Shown here: positions 1 to 5,154 of the stretch, one piece after another | Layout of the letters: each line of letters starts with the position of its first letter | How positions within the stretch are numbered: the stretch's first letter is position 1 | Origin: an uncultured Clostridia bacterium | GTDB taxonomy: Bacteria > Bacillota > Clostridia > Christensenellales > Aristaeellaceae | Length of the DNA: 6,468 nucleotides | Direction of reading: 5' to 3' | Assembly: GCA_947600345.1 (NCBI GenBank) | Contig: CANQGC010000171.1 | Location: 1 to 6,468 of the forward strand | Translations under genes and position numbers: made by a program | The notes under the pieces: generated by a model | Told to the model about the DNA's origin: nothing | Database searches by the model: none | The model's input: only the letters and a program-made list of their open reading frames with translations

Positions 1-244
1 CGCCCCGGCTCGCGCCCTTGACCAGTCCGGCGATGTCCACGAACTCCAGCGTGGCGGGGGTGTACTTCTCCGGGTGGTACATCTCGGCCAGCACGTCCAG
101 CCGCTTGTCCGGCACGGCCACCACGCCGGTGTTGGGCTCGATGGTGCAGAAGGGATAGTTTGCCGCCTGCGCGCCCGCGCAGGTGATGGCGTTGAACAGT
201 GTGCTCTTGCCGACGTTGGGCAATCCGACCACGCCAAGCTTCAT
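1..244 (-). CDS. ychF: YchF, ribosome-associated P-loop NTPase (N-terminal part)
   Basis: Reading leftward from the ATG at 242-244, 81 codons are present before the window edge; the family is about 365 residues, so roughly a fifth is visible. Residues 7-14 (GLPNVGKS) are the G1/P-loop, residues 30-40 (YPFCTIEPNTG) are the switch I signature of this family, and D70-I-A-G73 is the G3 motif, followed by LVKGAS. The hydrophobic residue after the G3 glycine, where Ras-like GTPases have glutamine, is typical of the HAS-NTPase group to which YchF/OLA1 belongs. Family knowledge: cytosolic, prefers ATP over GTP, binds ribosomes, and is conserved in nearly all bacteria. AAGGAG lies 12 nt before the ATG, a slightly long spacing. 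The gene has its own promoter and is probably unrelated in function to the peptide array upstream. No stop or frameshift is seen. Confidence 0.96.
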   Translation of the reverse strand, partial: MKLGVVGLPNVGKSTLFNAITCAGAQAANYPFCTIEPNTGVVAVPDKRLDVLAEMYHPEKYTPATLEFVDIAGLVKGASRG

Positions 245-268
245 GGGATTTCACATCTCCTTCGTTTC

Positions 269-300
269 GGGAGCTTCGCTCCCCAACGGCGCGCAGCGCC
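269..300 (-). other. Two small hairpins in the ychF 5' leader
   Basis: GGGAGC/GCTCCC with a 3-nt loop lies at 269-283, and GGCGC/GCGCC with a 3-nt loop at 288-300. Both fall in the roughly 105-nt untranslated leader predicted from the promoter at 357-385. They are seen in the sequence, but no regulatory class is recognised; they could be mRNA-stabilising structures or chance in GC-rich DNA. Confidence 0.35.
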
Positions 301-356
301 GCGCTCGTGTGCATTCGATCTTTCGCACGGAAAAGAGGATTCCATGCAACGCTACT

Positions 357-385
357 ATTGTAGCATGAAATCCTCTATTTCTCAA
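357..385 (-). promoter_or_regulatory. Promoter of ychF
   Basis: On the minus strand TTGAGA (380-385) and TACAAT (357-362) are separated by exactly 17 nt, a near-consensus housekeeping promoter. It lies between the end of the peptide array and ychF, so ychF does not depend on read-through from the array. Confidence 0.8.
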
Positions 386-408
386 TAGCGGCATGAAGTT
401 AAATTGCG

Positions 409-440
409 CTCCCGCGCCGCCGGAAGCTCCGGCCCGGGAG
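409..440 (-). terminator. GC-rich hairpin at the end of the peptide array, possible terminator
   Basis: Just after the UAG of copy 1, the minus-strand RNA can fold CUCCCG (435-440) with CGGGAG (409-414), around an inner GCCGGA/UCCGGC stem with a 3-nt loop. The sequence after it is CGCAAUUUAAC, which lacks a real U tract, so a classical intrinsic terminator is not proven. It replaces the smaller hairpin found after the other copies, and its position fits the end of the operon. Confidence 0.45.
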
Positions 441-442
441 GG

Positions 443-664
443 CTACTTGTCCACATACCCTATAAACTCCATCGGCACTTTACACTTGTCGCACCGAGCC
501 AGATGATCATCACGTACGGCTAACTTTTTCTTGGCGCCGCATTCGGGGCAGCGGTACTTAGCAGTCAACAGGCCACGCATGAAATACGGGAGCCCTCCGG
601 CGGTCTGTTCCAGATCCTGCTCGTTCAGTTCGTTGTTCCAGTTCATATCGTTCTGATCCGTCAT
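443..664 (-). CDS. Double-glycine leader zinc-ribbon peptide, copy 1
   Basis: A 73-residue peptide. Residues 1-24 are the leader, ending ELNEQDLEQTAGG, with Leu-12, Leu-7 and Gly-2/Gly-1 relative to the predicted cleavage site. The core starts LPYFMRGLLTAKYRC and has cysteine pairs C39/C42 (CPEC) and C58/C61 (CDKC), spaced like a zinc ribbon. The C-terminus MEFIGYVDK differs from the MVKA-type tail of most copies and is shared only with pseudogene copy 3, so these two form a subfamily. The start is the ATG at 662-664, nine bases after AAAGGAGG; an in-frame TTG at 673 abuts the ribosome binding site and is too close to it. This is the last gene of the array. Predicted to be exported and cleaved after GG; its activity is not known. 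Confidence 0.88.
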   Translation of the reverse strand: MTDQNDMNWNNELNEQDLEQTAGGLPYFMRGLLTAKYRCPECGAKKKLAVRDDHLARCDKCKVPMEFIGYVDK

Positions 665-713
665 TTCGTTCAACCTCCTTTCATCTCTGTTCAGGATCTC
701 CGGCCCGGGAGGG

Positions 714-950
714 CTACTCCTTCACCATTTTCACAGGGCGGTGGCCGTTGCCGCAGGTGGGCGCAGTACCGCCGGGCCTTGTCACCTTCTTTACGGCGTT
801 GCACTCGGGGCAGCGGTAAAAGACAGCCATAGAATCCACTGCCTCTTTGATCATGCGGCGGACATCTGAGAGATCCACGCCCCCGGCGGTCTGTTCCAGA
901 TCCTGCTCGTTCAGTTCGTTGTTCCCGTTCATCTCGTTCTGATCCGACAT
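714..950 (-). CDS. Double-glycine leader zinc-ribbon peptide, copy 2 (Cys-to-His variant)
   Basis: 78 residues. The leader (1-24) carries ELNEQDLEQTAGG, sharing the Asp at -8 with copy 1. The first core segment (VDLSDVRRMIKEAVDSM) looks amphipathic and resembles copies 9 and 10. The first pair is C47/C50 (CPEC). The second knuckle is CGNGH: C66 remains, the usual second cysteine is glycine, and H70 follows, so four possible metal ligands remain as Cys3His. The tail is VKMVKE. This copy fixes the start-codon question for the family: its ATG at 948-950 is preceded by GAACAA rather than GAACAAA, so the upstream TTG is out of frame, and only the ATG gives the conserved M-S/T-D start. Confidence 0.88.
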   Translation of the reverse strand: MSDQNEMNGNNELNEQDLEQTAGGVDLSDVRRMIKEAVDSMAVFYRCPECNAVKKVTRPGGTAPTCGNGHRPVKMVKE

Positions 951-998
951 TTGTTCAAACTCCTTTCATCTCTGTTCAAAATCTTCGGCCCGGAAGGG

Positions 999-1416
999 CT
1001 ACTTGTCCACATACCCTGTAAACTCCATCATCGCTTTACGCTTTTCGCACCGGACCATAGAGTCACGTTCGTCTAACTGTTTCTTGGCGTCGCAATTGGG
1101 GCAGCGGTACTTAGCAGTCAACAAGCCATTAAGGCAACACCGCACAGAACGGCGGCGCGTCAGGCGATGCCTTTTCCGCCATCTGCGCTTGCAAATTTCT
1201 TGACTTGCAACCAGCAAGCCTGCGAAATTTGCAAGCGCATCTGACGAAAAATTCATTCGCCTGCCGAGGCGGCTCGCTCGAATCTTCGATTCGACCGAGC
1301 CGGTCGGCCTATAGGCCGACTTGGAAACCCTCCGGGTTTCCAACCTCCCACCGTATCTGTGCGGTGTTGCCTTAAGATACCACGGGCCCCCGACCCCGGC
1401 GTCTTGCTCCAGCTCC
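999..1416 (-). pseudogene. Copy 3: leaderless zinc-ribbon peptide remnant split by a MITE
   Basis: From about 1416 leftward the sequence encodes the end of a leader (ELEQDAGVGG) and PWYL, then the MITE, then NGLLTAKYRCPNC and the rest of a core ending MEFTGYVDK as in copy 1. Removing 1133-1375 (243 bases, a multiple of three) rejoins the two halves in frame through one TTAA. The gene was probably already dead: it has no start codon or ribosome binding site, its leader remnant is fused out of frame to the tail of copy 4, and the second knuckle reads CEKR, having lost its last cysteine. A 155-codon open frame from 1466 runs through the MITE, but its first residues are the wrong frame of copy 4, so it is not taken as a gene. 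Confidence 0.8.
1129..1375. mobile_element. MITE, about 240 bp, with perfect terminal inverted repeats
   Basis: The ends are TTAAGGCAACACCGCACAG (1129-1147) and its exact reverse complement (1357-1375), extending imperfectly to ACGG/CCGT. The palindromic TTAA at each end probably includes the target duplication, TA or TTAA; both give the same restored site. There is no transposase, so the element is non-autonomous. Inside it is almost all inverted repeat: 1161-1199 pairs imperfectly with 1224-1263 (15-nt perfect core at 1185-1199 and 1224-1238), and further hairpins lie at 1271-1301, 1303-1320 (perfect 18-nt palindrome) and 1321-1343 (10-bp stem, 3-nt loop). A TA target would suggest mobilisation by an IS630/Tc1-type transposase; that is inference. 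Confidence 0.85.
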
Positions 1417-1593
1417 TTCGCACATGACCATAGACTCAAGTCCGTCTGACTGTATCTTGGAGCCACAATTGGGGCAGCTGTAGTTGGCGGTGATGTTGTC
1501 GCAGTTTTTGTCGAAGATTATGCCCCCGGCGGTCTGCTCCAGCTCCTGGTCGTTCAGTTCGTTGTTCTCGTTCATCTCGTTCCGATCCGTCAT
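1372..1593 (-). CDS. Double-glycine leader peptide, copy 4, core truncated by fusion
   Basis: 73 residues. The leader (1-24) is intact, with NDQELEQTAGG and a good AAAGGAG before the ATG at 1593. The core begins IIFDKNCDNITANYSCPNC, closely matching copy 6, giving C31, C40 and C43. After C58 (SMVMCEG) the frame leaves the family and continues as an Arg/Gly-rich tail (AGARRRGRGPVVS), ending at a TAA inside the TTAA flanking the MITE. The second CxxC is therefore missing. The break at about 1413-1420 is where the leader remnant of copy 3 begins out of frame, so a deletion removed the end of copy 4, the intergenic region and the start of copy 3. It may still be translated and exported, but a four-ligand zinc site is unlikely. 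It could equally be called a pseudogene. Confidence 0.6.
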   Translation of the reverse strand: MTDRNEMNENNELNDQELEQTAGGIIFDKNCDNITANYSCPNCGSKIQSDGLESMVMCEGAGARRRGRGPVVS

Positions 1594-1890
1594 TTTGTTC
1601 AAACTCCTTTCATCTCTGTTCAGAATCTCCGGCCCGGGAGGGCTATATCTCCACCAAGCCTCCGCCGCATTTGTTACACATCTTTGGATAGAAAGCGTGG
1701 CCAAATATCTTCTCGAACCTCTGCTCGTTGCCGCACTTGGTGCAGCGGCAATAGACGTACGAAGTACCGCCGAAGGGTGACGTGCCCCCGGTGGCCTGCT
1801 CCAGCTCCTGCTCGTCCAGTTCGTTGTTCTTGTTCATCTCGTTCCGATCCGTCATTTTGTTCAACCTCCTTTCCTCTCCGTTCAAAATCT
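1505..1890 (-). repeat. Two-gene segmental duplication, unit A (copies 4-5)
   Basis: This stretch matches 2035-2405 almost base for base in the leaders, the intergenic region and the ends of the genes. The offset is 530 bases up to about 1700, then 515, because copy 7 lacks 15 bases found in copy 5. It shows that the array grew by duplicating gene pairs, not only single genes. Confidence 0.75.
1643..1855 (-). CDS. Double-glycine leader zinc-ribbon peptide, copy 5 (five-cysteine type)
   Basis: 70 residues. The leader has NELDEQELEQATGG, with Thr at -3 instead of Ala. The core opens with a Gly/Ser/Thr-rich stretch (TSPFGGTSYVY), then C36-R-C38-T-K-C41, giving CxCxxC instead of the usual CPxC, and ends with C60/C63 (CNKCGGGLVEI). 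With five cysteines, one could stay free, or the site could shift among ligands. Copy 7 is its close duplicate. The start is the ATG at 1853-1855 after AAAGGAGG; upstream in-frame codons could extend the protein by 14 residues, but they would run through the ribosome binding site. Metal binding is inferred from the spacing alone. Confidence 0.87.
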   Translation of the reverse strand: MTDRNEMNKNNELDEQELEQATGGTSPFGGTSYVYCRCTKCGNEQRFEKIFGHAFYPKMCNKCGGGLVEI

Positions 1891-1904
1891 CCGGCATGGG
1901 AGGG

Positions 1905-2123
1905 CTACGCCTCCTTCATAAGCGCGGAACAGTTGGGGCACTTGGGCGGATAGAGCAAGAAGCCCGGTGACGTCTTGACCTTCTGCGTGGCGCCGCATCT
2001 GGGGCAGCGGTAGTTGACGGTGATGGTGTCTTGGCTTTTTTCGAAGATTATGCCCCCGGCGGTCTGCTCCAGCTCCTGGTCGTTCAGTTCGTTGTTCTCG
2101 TTCATCTCGTTCCGATCCGTCAT
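1905..2123 (-). CDS. Double-glycine leader zinc-ribbon peptide, copy 6
   Basis: 72 residues. The leader carries NDQELEQTAGG, with the Asp found only here and in copy 4. The core is IIFEKSQDTITVNYRCPRCGATQKV, then TSPGFLLYPP, then C62/C65 (CPNC) and the tail SALMKEA. The first pair is C40/C43. It is the intact partner of truncated copy 4 and shows what copy 4 probably looked like. The segment from SQDTITVNYRC to TSPG also resembles copies 17 and 18 (GDITITYRC, SSPG), which places it in their subgroup. Start at ATG 2121-2123 with AAAGGAG upstream; stop UAG, followed by the conserved hairpin with an altered loop (GGCATG) at 1889-1902. Confidence 0.9.
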   Translation of the reverse strand: MTDRNEMNENNELNDQELEQTAGGIIFEKSQDTITVNYRCPRCGATQKVKTSPGFLLYPPKCPNCSALMKEA

Positions 2124-2405
2124 TTCGTTCAAACTCCTTTCATCTCTGTTCAGAATCTCCGGCCCGGGAGGACTATATCTCCACCAGGAGCCCGCCGCAT
2201 TTCATACACATCTTTGGATTGAAGAACTTGTACCTCTGCACGTCGCCGCACTTGGTGCAGCGGCAATAGACGTACGAAGTACCGCCGAAGAATGACGTGC
2301 CCCCGGTGGCCTGCTCCAGCTCCTGCTCGTCCAGTTCGTTGCTCTTGTTCATCTCGTTCCGATCCGTCATTTCGTTCAACCTCCTTTCCTCTCCGCTCGA
2401 AATCT
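2035..2405 (-). repeat. Two-gene segmental duplication, unit B (copies 6-7)
   Basis: Partner of 1505-1890. The two copies of the spacer between the genes differ by only a few bases (for example GAGGGCTA against GAGGACTA next to the hairpin), while the ends of the IIF-type genes have diverged through the copy 3/4 deletion. Confidence 0.75.
2173..2370 (-). CDS. Double-glycine leader zinc-ribbon peptide, copy 7 (five-cysteine type)
   Basis: 65 residues, the shortest of the 18 tandem copies. The leader is as in copy 5 except Ser for Asn at residue 10. The core TSFFGGTSYVY is followed by C36-R-C38-T-K-C41 and then C55/C58 (CMKCGGLLVEI). Compared with copy 5, five residues are missing between the two knuckles (KFFNPKMC against KIFGHAFYPKMC), so the loop length tolerates change while the ligands do not. 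Start at ATG 2368-2370 after AAAGGAGG. Its spacer and hairpin (2157-2170) nearly match those of copy 5. Confidence 0.88.
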   Translation of the reverse strand: MTDRNEMNKSNELDEQELEQATGGTSFFGGTSYVYCRCTKCGDVQRYKFFNPKMCMKCGGLLVEI

Positions 2406-2418
2406 CCGGCCCGGAGGG

Positions 2419-2649
2419 CTACGCCTTCACCATTATAACGCGACATTTTGCGCACGCGGTCGCATGGTCCTTGAAGAACCCTGTAGCCTTCTTCGTGGCG
2501 TGGCACTTGGGGCAGCGGTATAGGACATAATCTTCCTCAAAACGATCTCTGACGTCCCTGTGGCTTTCGAGGGCAAAGCCCCCGGCGGTCTGCTCCAGCT
2601 CCTGCTCGTTCAGTTCGTTGTTCTCGTTCATCTCGTTCCGATCCGTCAT
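2419..2649 (-). CDS. Double-glycine leader zinc-ribbon peptide, copy 8
   Basis: 76 residues. The leader is the commonest form (NENNELNEQELEQTAGG). The first core segment FALESHRDVRDRFEEDYVLY is strongly charged and could form a helix; its DYVLYRC end is shared with copy 13. C46/C49 (CPKCHATKKA) has His in place of Gly after the second cysteine, which could be a further ligand. The linker GFFKDHATA is found in no other copy, followed by C66/C69 (CAKC) and the tail RVIMVKA. Start at ATG 2647-2649 after AAAGGAGA; stop UAG, with the hairpin at 2404-2416 one base shorter in the loop than most. Confidence 0.9.
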   Translation of the reverse strand: MTDRNEMNENNELNEQELEQTAGGFALESHRDVRDRFEEDYVLYRCPKCHATKKATGFFKDHATACAKCRVIMVKA

Positions 2650-2698
2650 TTTGTTCAATCTCCTTTCATCTCTGTTCAGAATCTCCGGCCCGGGAGGG

Positions 2699-2935
2699 CT
2701 ACTCCTTCACCATTTTCACGATGCAGTTGTGGCACAGAGGCGCAAAGGTACCGCCGGGCCCTTGAACCTTCTTCGTGGCGCCGCACTTGGGGCAGCGGTA
2801 TAGGACAGTCATAATAGAATCCATTTTCTCTTTGAGGTGGCGGCTGAACTTTGCGAGATCCACGCCTCCGGCGGCCTGCTCCAACTCCTGCTCGTCTAGT
2901 TCGTTGCTCTCGTTCATCTCGTTCCGATCCGTCAT
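2699..2935 (-). CDS. Double-glycine leader zinc-ribbon peptide, copy 9
   Basis: 78 residues. The leader ends NELDEQELEQAAGG. The first core segment VDLAKFSRHLKEKMDSIMTVLY looks like an amphipathic basic helix, related to copies 2 and 10. C48/C51 lie in CPKCGATKKVQ; the linker GPGGTFAPL is close to those of copies 2 and 13; C68/C71 are CHNC, and the tail is IVKMVKE. A basic helix before a zinc ribbon suits binding to nucleic acid or membrane, but nothing here tells which. Start at ATG 2933-2935 with AAAGGAGA nine to ten bases upstream. Confidence 0.9.
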   Translation of the reverse strand: MTDRNEMNESNELDEQELEQAAGGVDLAKFSRHLKEKMDSIMTVLYRCPKCGATKKVQGPGGTFAPLCHNCIVKMVKE

Positions 2936-2983
2936 TTTGTTCAATCTCCTTTCATCTTGTTCGGAATCTCCGGCCCGGGAGGG

Positions 2984-3223
2984 CTACATCTTCTCCATTT
3001 GCACAAGACAATTTCGGCACGGGGGTGCAGGGAGACTGAGGCCCTTTCTTGTCTGGACCCTCTTCGTGGCGTAGCACTTGGGGCAGCGGTATAGGATAGT
3101 ATCACGCTTCTCTGCCTCTTTGAGGGCGTGTCTGATATCTTCGAGATCAATGCCCCCGGCAGCCTGCTCCAACTCCTGCTCGTCCAGTTCGTTGCTCTCG
3201 TTCATCTCGTTCCGATCCGTCAT
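2984..3223 (-). CDS. Double-glycine leader zinc-ribbon peptide, copy 10
   Basis: 79 residues. The leader is identical to that of copy 9. The first core segment IDLEDIRHALKEAEKRDTILY is a likely charged helix, similar to copy 2 (VDLSDVRRMIKEA). C47/C50 are in CPKCYATKRV, with Tyr where most copies have Gly. The linker QTRKGLSLPAPP is the longest of this subgroup, then C69/C72 (CRNC) and the tail LVQMEKM, the only copy ending in Met. Start at ATG 3221-3223; the base before the leader differs slightly (AACAATATG). The shared leader and helix suggest that copies 9 and 10 are neighbours by duplication. Confidence 0.9.
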   Translation of the reverse strand: MTDRNEMNESNELDEQELEQAAGGIDLEDIRHALKEAEKRDTILYRCPKCYATKRVQTRKGLSLPAPPCRNCLVQMEKM

Positions 3224-3272
3224 ATTGTTCAAGCTCCTTTCATCTCTGTTCGGAAGCTCTGCTCAGAGAGGG

Positions 3273-3521
3273 CTACGCCTCCACCATGCGCGCGTGGCAG
3301 TTTTCGCAGATGGGCACAAGGGCACGGAGGGCCATTTTTGCCGCGACCTTCTTCGTAGCGCCGCATTTGGGGCAGCGGTATAGGACATCAGCAGGCCCAT
3401 CCGAACCTCCTTTGGCGCGGCTGCCTGGCTTGAGATCTGAGAAGCCCACGCCCCCGGTGGCCTGCTCCAGCTCCTGCTCGTTCAGTTCGTTGTTCTCGTT
3501 CATCTCGTTCCGATCTGTCAT
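3273..3521 (-). CDS. Double-glycine leader zinc-ribbon peptide, copy 11
   Basis: 82 residues, the longest copy. The leader has NEQELEQATGG. The first core segment VGFSDLKPGSRAKGGSDGPADVLY is long and Gly/Ser-rich, and matches copy 14 in RAKGxSDGPAxVLYRC. C50/C53 lie in CPKCGATKKV. The second half (AAKMALRALVPIC to MVEA, with C72/C75 as CENC) instead matches copy 12. It thus looks like a mosaic of two other lineages joined at the CPKCGATKK core. Start at ATG 3519-3521. The hairpin after its stop (3257-3270) has the CUCU/AGAG stem shared only with the next copy. Confidence 0.9.
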   Translation of the reverse strand: MTDRNEMNENNELNEQELEQATGGVGFSDLKPGSRAKGGSDGPADVLYRCPKCGATKKVAAKMALRALVPICENCHARMVEA

Positions 3522-3570
3522 TTTGTTCAATCTCCTTTCATCTCTGTTCGGAATCTCTGCTCAGAGAGGG

Positions 3571-3795
3571 CTACGCCTCCACCATGCGCGCGCGGCAGTT
3601 GTCGCAGATGGGCGCAAGGACACGGAGGCCCATTTTTGTCGCGACCTTCTTCGTAGCGCCGCATTTGGGGCAGTGGAATTGGATATACTGATCACGATCA
3701 AGAAAGAGCCCTGATAAACGAAAGCCCCCGGCGGTCTGCTCCAGCTCCTGCTCGTTCAGTTCGTTGTTCTCGTTGTTCTCGTTCCGATCCGTCAT
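3571..3795 (-). CDS. Double-glycine leader zinc-ribbon peptide, copy 12
   Basis: 74 residues. Leader residue 7 is Asn instead of Met (NENNENNELNEQ), extending an Asn/Glu triplet repeat. The first core segment is FRLSGLFLDRDQYIQFHC, with His-Cys instead of the usual Arg-Cys before the first knuckle. C42/C45 (CPKCGATKKV) and C64/C67 (CDNC) follow; the tail RARMVEA and linker ATKMGLRVLAPI match copy 11. The ATG at 3793-3795 follows AAAGGAG. An in-frame extension of ten codons is open upstream but includes the ribosome binding site and is rejected. Stop UAG with the CUCU/AGAG hairpin at 3555-3568. Confidence 0.9.
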   Translation of the reverse strand: MTDRNENNENNELNEQELEQTAGGFRLSGLFLDRDQYIQFHCPKCGATKKVATKMGLRVLAPICDNCRARMVEA

Positions 3796-3844
3796 TTCGT
3801 TCAAGCTCCTTTCTTCTCCGTTCAAAATCTCCGGCCCGGGAGGG

Positions 3845-4078
3845 CTACGCCTTCACCATTTGCGTGAAACATTTTTCGCACATGGCCGCAAGGATACCGC
3901 CGGGTCCTTTGACCTTCTTCGTGGCGCCGCACTTGGGGCAGCGGTATAGGACATAATCATTATCAAAAAGACGGCTAACGCCGCGTCGTGACGCGGAGAG
4001 ATCTGAGAAGCTTACGCCCCCGGCGGCCTGCTCCAACTCCTGCTCGTTCAGTTCGTTGCTCTCGTTCCGATCCGTCAT
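3845..4078 (-). CDS. Double-glycine leader zinc-ribbon peptide, copy 13
   Basis: 77 residues, with a leader three residues shorter than most (MTDRNESNELNEQ). Cleavage after residue 21 is predicted (LEQAAGG). The first core segment VSFSDLSASRRGVSRLFDNDYVLY is rich in Ser and Arg; DYVLYRC is shared with copy 8. C47/C50 are in CPKCGATKKVK, the linker GPGGILAAM resembles copy 9, and C67/C70 (CEKC) precede the tail FTQMVKA. Start at ATG 4076-4078 after AAAGGAGA. The mixed similarities (front like copy 8, linker like copy 9) again suggest recombination between copies. Confidence 0.9.
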   Translation of the reverse strand: MTDRNESNELNEQELEQAAGGVSFSDLSASRRGVSRLFDNDYVLYRCPKCGATKKVKGPGGILAAMCEKCFTQMVKA

Positions 4079-4127
4079 GTTGTTCAATCTCCTTTCCTCT
4101 CCGTTCGAAATCTCCGGCCCGGAAGGG

Positions 4128-4361
4128 CTACGCCTTCACCATTTTCACGCGGCCGTTGCAGATGTTGCACGTGGGCGAAATATCGCCGAGCGCCTGAATC
4201 TTCCTCGTGTCGCCGCACTTGGGGCAGCGGTATAGGACATAAGCAGGCCCATCCGAAACTCCTTTGGCACGGTGGTACTTGTCATCTGAGAAGTTCACGC
4301 CCCCGGCGGCCTGCTCCAGCTCCTGCTCGTTCAGTTCGTTCTTCTCGTTCCAATCCGTCAT
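4128..4361 (-). CDS. Double-glycine leader zinc-ribbon peptide, copy 14
   Basis: 77 residues with the short 21-residue leader; residue 4 is Trp instead of Arg. The first core segment VNFSDDKYHRAKGVSDGPAYVLY matches that of copy 11 across RAKGxSDGPA. The first pair is C46/C49 in CPKCGDTRKI, a variant of the usual GATKKV. The second is C65/C68 (CNIC) followed by NGRVKMVKA, which aligns with the NGH-type ends of copies 2 and 15 and may be the intermediate form. Start at ATG 4359-4361. The post-stop hairpin (4112-4125) keeps its fold through one U-G wobble. Confidence 0.9.
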   Translation of the reverse strand: MTDWNEKNELNEQELEQAAGGVNFSDDKYHRAKGVSDGPAYVLYRCPKCGDTRKIQALGDISPTCNICNGRVKMVKA

Positions 4362-4409
4362 TTCGCTCAATCTCCTTTCCTCTCCGCTCAAAACCTCCGG
4401 CCTGGAGGG

Positions 4410-4628
4410 CTACGCCTTCTCCATTCTCACAGGGAGGTGGCCGTTGGTGCACATGGGCGCAATGATACTGTCGGGCATTTTAACCTTCTTCGTGGCGCCG
4501 CACTTGGGGCAGCGGTAATTGATAGACAGATCACGAAGGGCCGATGAGAAGCTAAAGCCCCCGGCGGTCTGTTCCAGCTCCTGCTCGTTCAGTTCGTTGT
4601 TCTCGTTGTTCTCGTTCCGATTCGTCAT
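4410..4628 (-). CDS. Double-glycine leader zinc-ribbon peptide, copy 15 (Cys-to-His variant)
   Basis: 72 residues. The leader starts MTNRNENNEN and ends NEQELEQTAGG. The core FSFSSALRDLSINYRC is nearly that of copy 16. C40/C43 lie in CPKCGATKKVK; the linker MPDSIIAPM also matches copy 16. The second knuckle is C60-T-N-G-H64, as in copy 2, so the last ligand is likely His rather than Cys. The tail is LPVRMEKA. Comparison with copy 16 (CDNCRGFVKMEKA) shows that only this knuckle was replaced in an otherwise almost identical gene. Start at ATG 4626-4628 after AAAGGAGA. Confidence 0.9.
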   Translation of the reverse strand: MTNRNENNENNELNEQELEQTAGGFSFSSALRDLSINYRCPKCGATKKVKMPDSIIAPMCTNGHLPVRMEKA

Positions 4629-4676
4629 TTTATTCAATCTCCTTTCATCTTGTTCGGGATCTCCGGCCCGGGAGGG

Positions 4677-4886
4677 CTACGCCTTCTCCATTTTCACAAA
4701 GCCGCGGCAGTTGTCGCACAGGGGCGCAAGGATACCGTCGGGCATTTTAACCTTCTTCGTGGCGCCGCACTTGGGGCAGCGGTAATTGATGGACAGATCA
4801 CGAAAGGGCGTTGAGAAGCTAATGCCCCCGGCGGTTTGCTCCAATTCCTGCTCGTTCAGTTCGTTGTTCTCGTTCCGATCCGTCAT
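4677..4886 (-). CDS. Double-glycine leader zinc-ribbon peptide, copy 16
   Basis: 69 residues with the short 21-residue leader (MTDRNENNELNEQ). The core ISFSTPFRDLSINYRC leads to C37/C40 (CPKCGATKKVK) and C57/C60 (CDNC), with the tail RGFVKMEKA. It is the closest relative of copy 15. The Shine-Dalgarno sequence is AAAGGTG instead of AAAGGAG, the only weakened one in the tandem part, so expression may be lower. The frame stays open far upstream (to 5063), but that extension is the wrong frame of copy 17 and its ribosome binding site; the ATG at 4884-4886 gives the family start. Confidence 0.88.
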   Translation of the reverse strand: MTDRNENNELNEQELEQTAGGISFSTPFRDLSINYRCPKCGATKKVKMPDGILAPLCDNCRGFVKMEKA

Positions 4887-4935
4887 TTCGATCAAGCACC
4901 TTTCCTCTCTGTTTGGAATCTCCGGCCCGGGAGGG

Positions 4936-5154
4936 CTACGCCTCCACCATGTGCTCGAGGCAGTTGCGGCACCGAATCCCATAGGGTTTGATGCCCGGTG
5001 ACGACCTGACCTTCTGCGTGGCGCCGCACTTGGGGCAGCGGTAGGTGATGGTGATGTCGCCACGGCTTATTTGGGAGATTTGGCCTCCGGCGACCTGTTC
5101 CAGCTCCTGCTCGTTCAGTTCGTTGTTTTCGTTGTTCTCGTTCCGATTCGTCAT
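4936..5154 (-). CDS. Double-glycine leader zinc-ribbon peptide, copy 17
   Basis: 72 residues. The leader ends NEQELEQVAGG, with Val at -4 as in classical double-glycine leaders. The core opens QISQISRGDITITYRC, polar with a beta-like alternating pattern, then C40/C43 in CPKCGATQKV, linker RSSPGIKPYGIR, C62/C65 (CRNC) and tail LEHMVEA. It pairs with copy 18 in sequence. In place of the helix-like segment of copies 2, 9 and 10 it has a short strand-like segment, so the family has at least two core architectures before the ribbon. Start at ATG 5152-5154 after AAAGGAG. Confidence 0.9.
   Translation of the reverse strand: MTNRNENNENNELNEQELEQVAGGQISQISRGDITITYRCPKCGATQKVRSSPGIKPYGIRCRNCLEHMVEA

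Noticed and set aside
443..673. TTG start nine bases upstream of the ATG in most copies.
   Set aside because: It touches the Shine-Dalgarno sequence and is out of frame in copy 2; the ATG gives proper spacing and the conserved M-T/S-D start.
430..720. UAG read-through extending each peptide.
   Set aside because: Reading past the UAG meets UGA after about ten codons, just before the next ribosome site, and no conserved peptide features appear.
999..1466. A single 155-residue protein reading through the MITE.
   Set aside because: Its first part is the wrong frame of copy 4, its middle is transposon sequence, and no ribosome site precedes its ATG; treated as a pseudogene plus MITE.
1484..3383. 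Many plus-strand open frames of 60-140 codons with a Ser/Phe-rich pattern (such as CSSSCSFSSLFSFISFRSVI).
   Set aside because: They are the antisense of the conserved leaders, recur at each copy for that reason, and have no ribosome sites or independent conservation.
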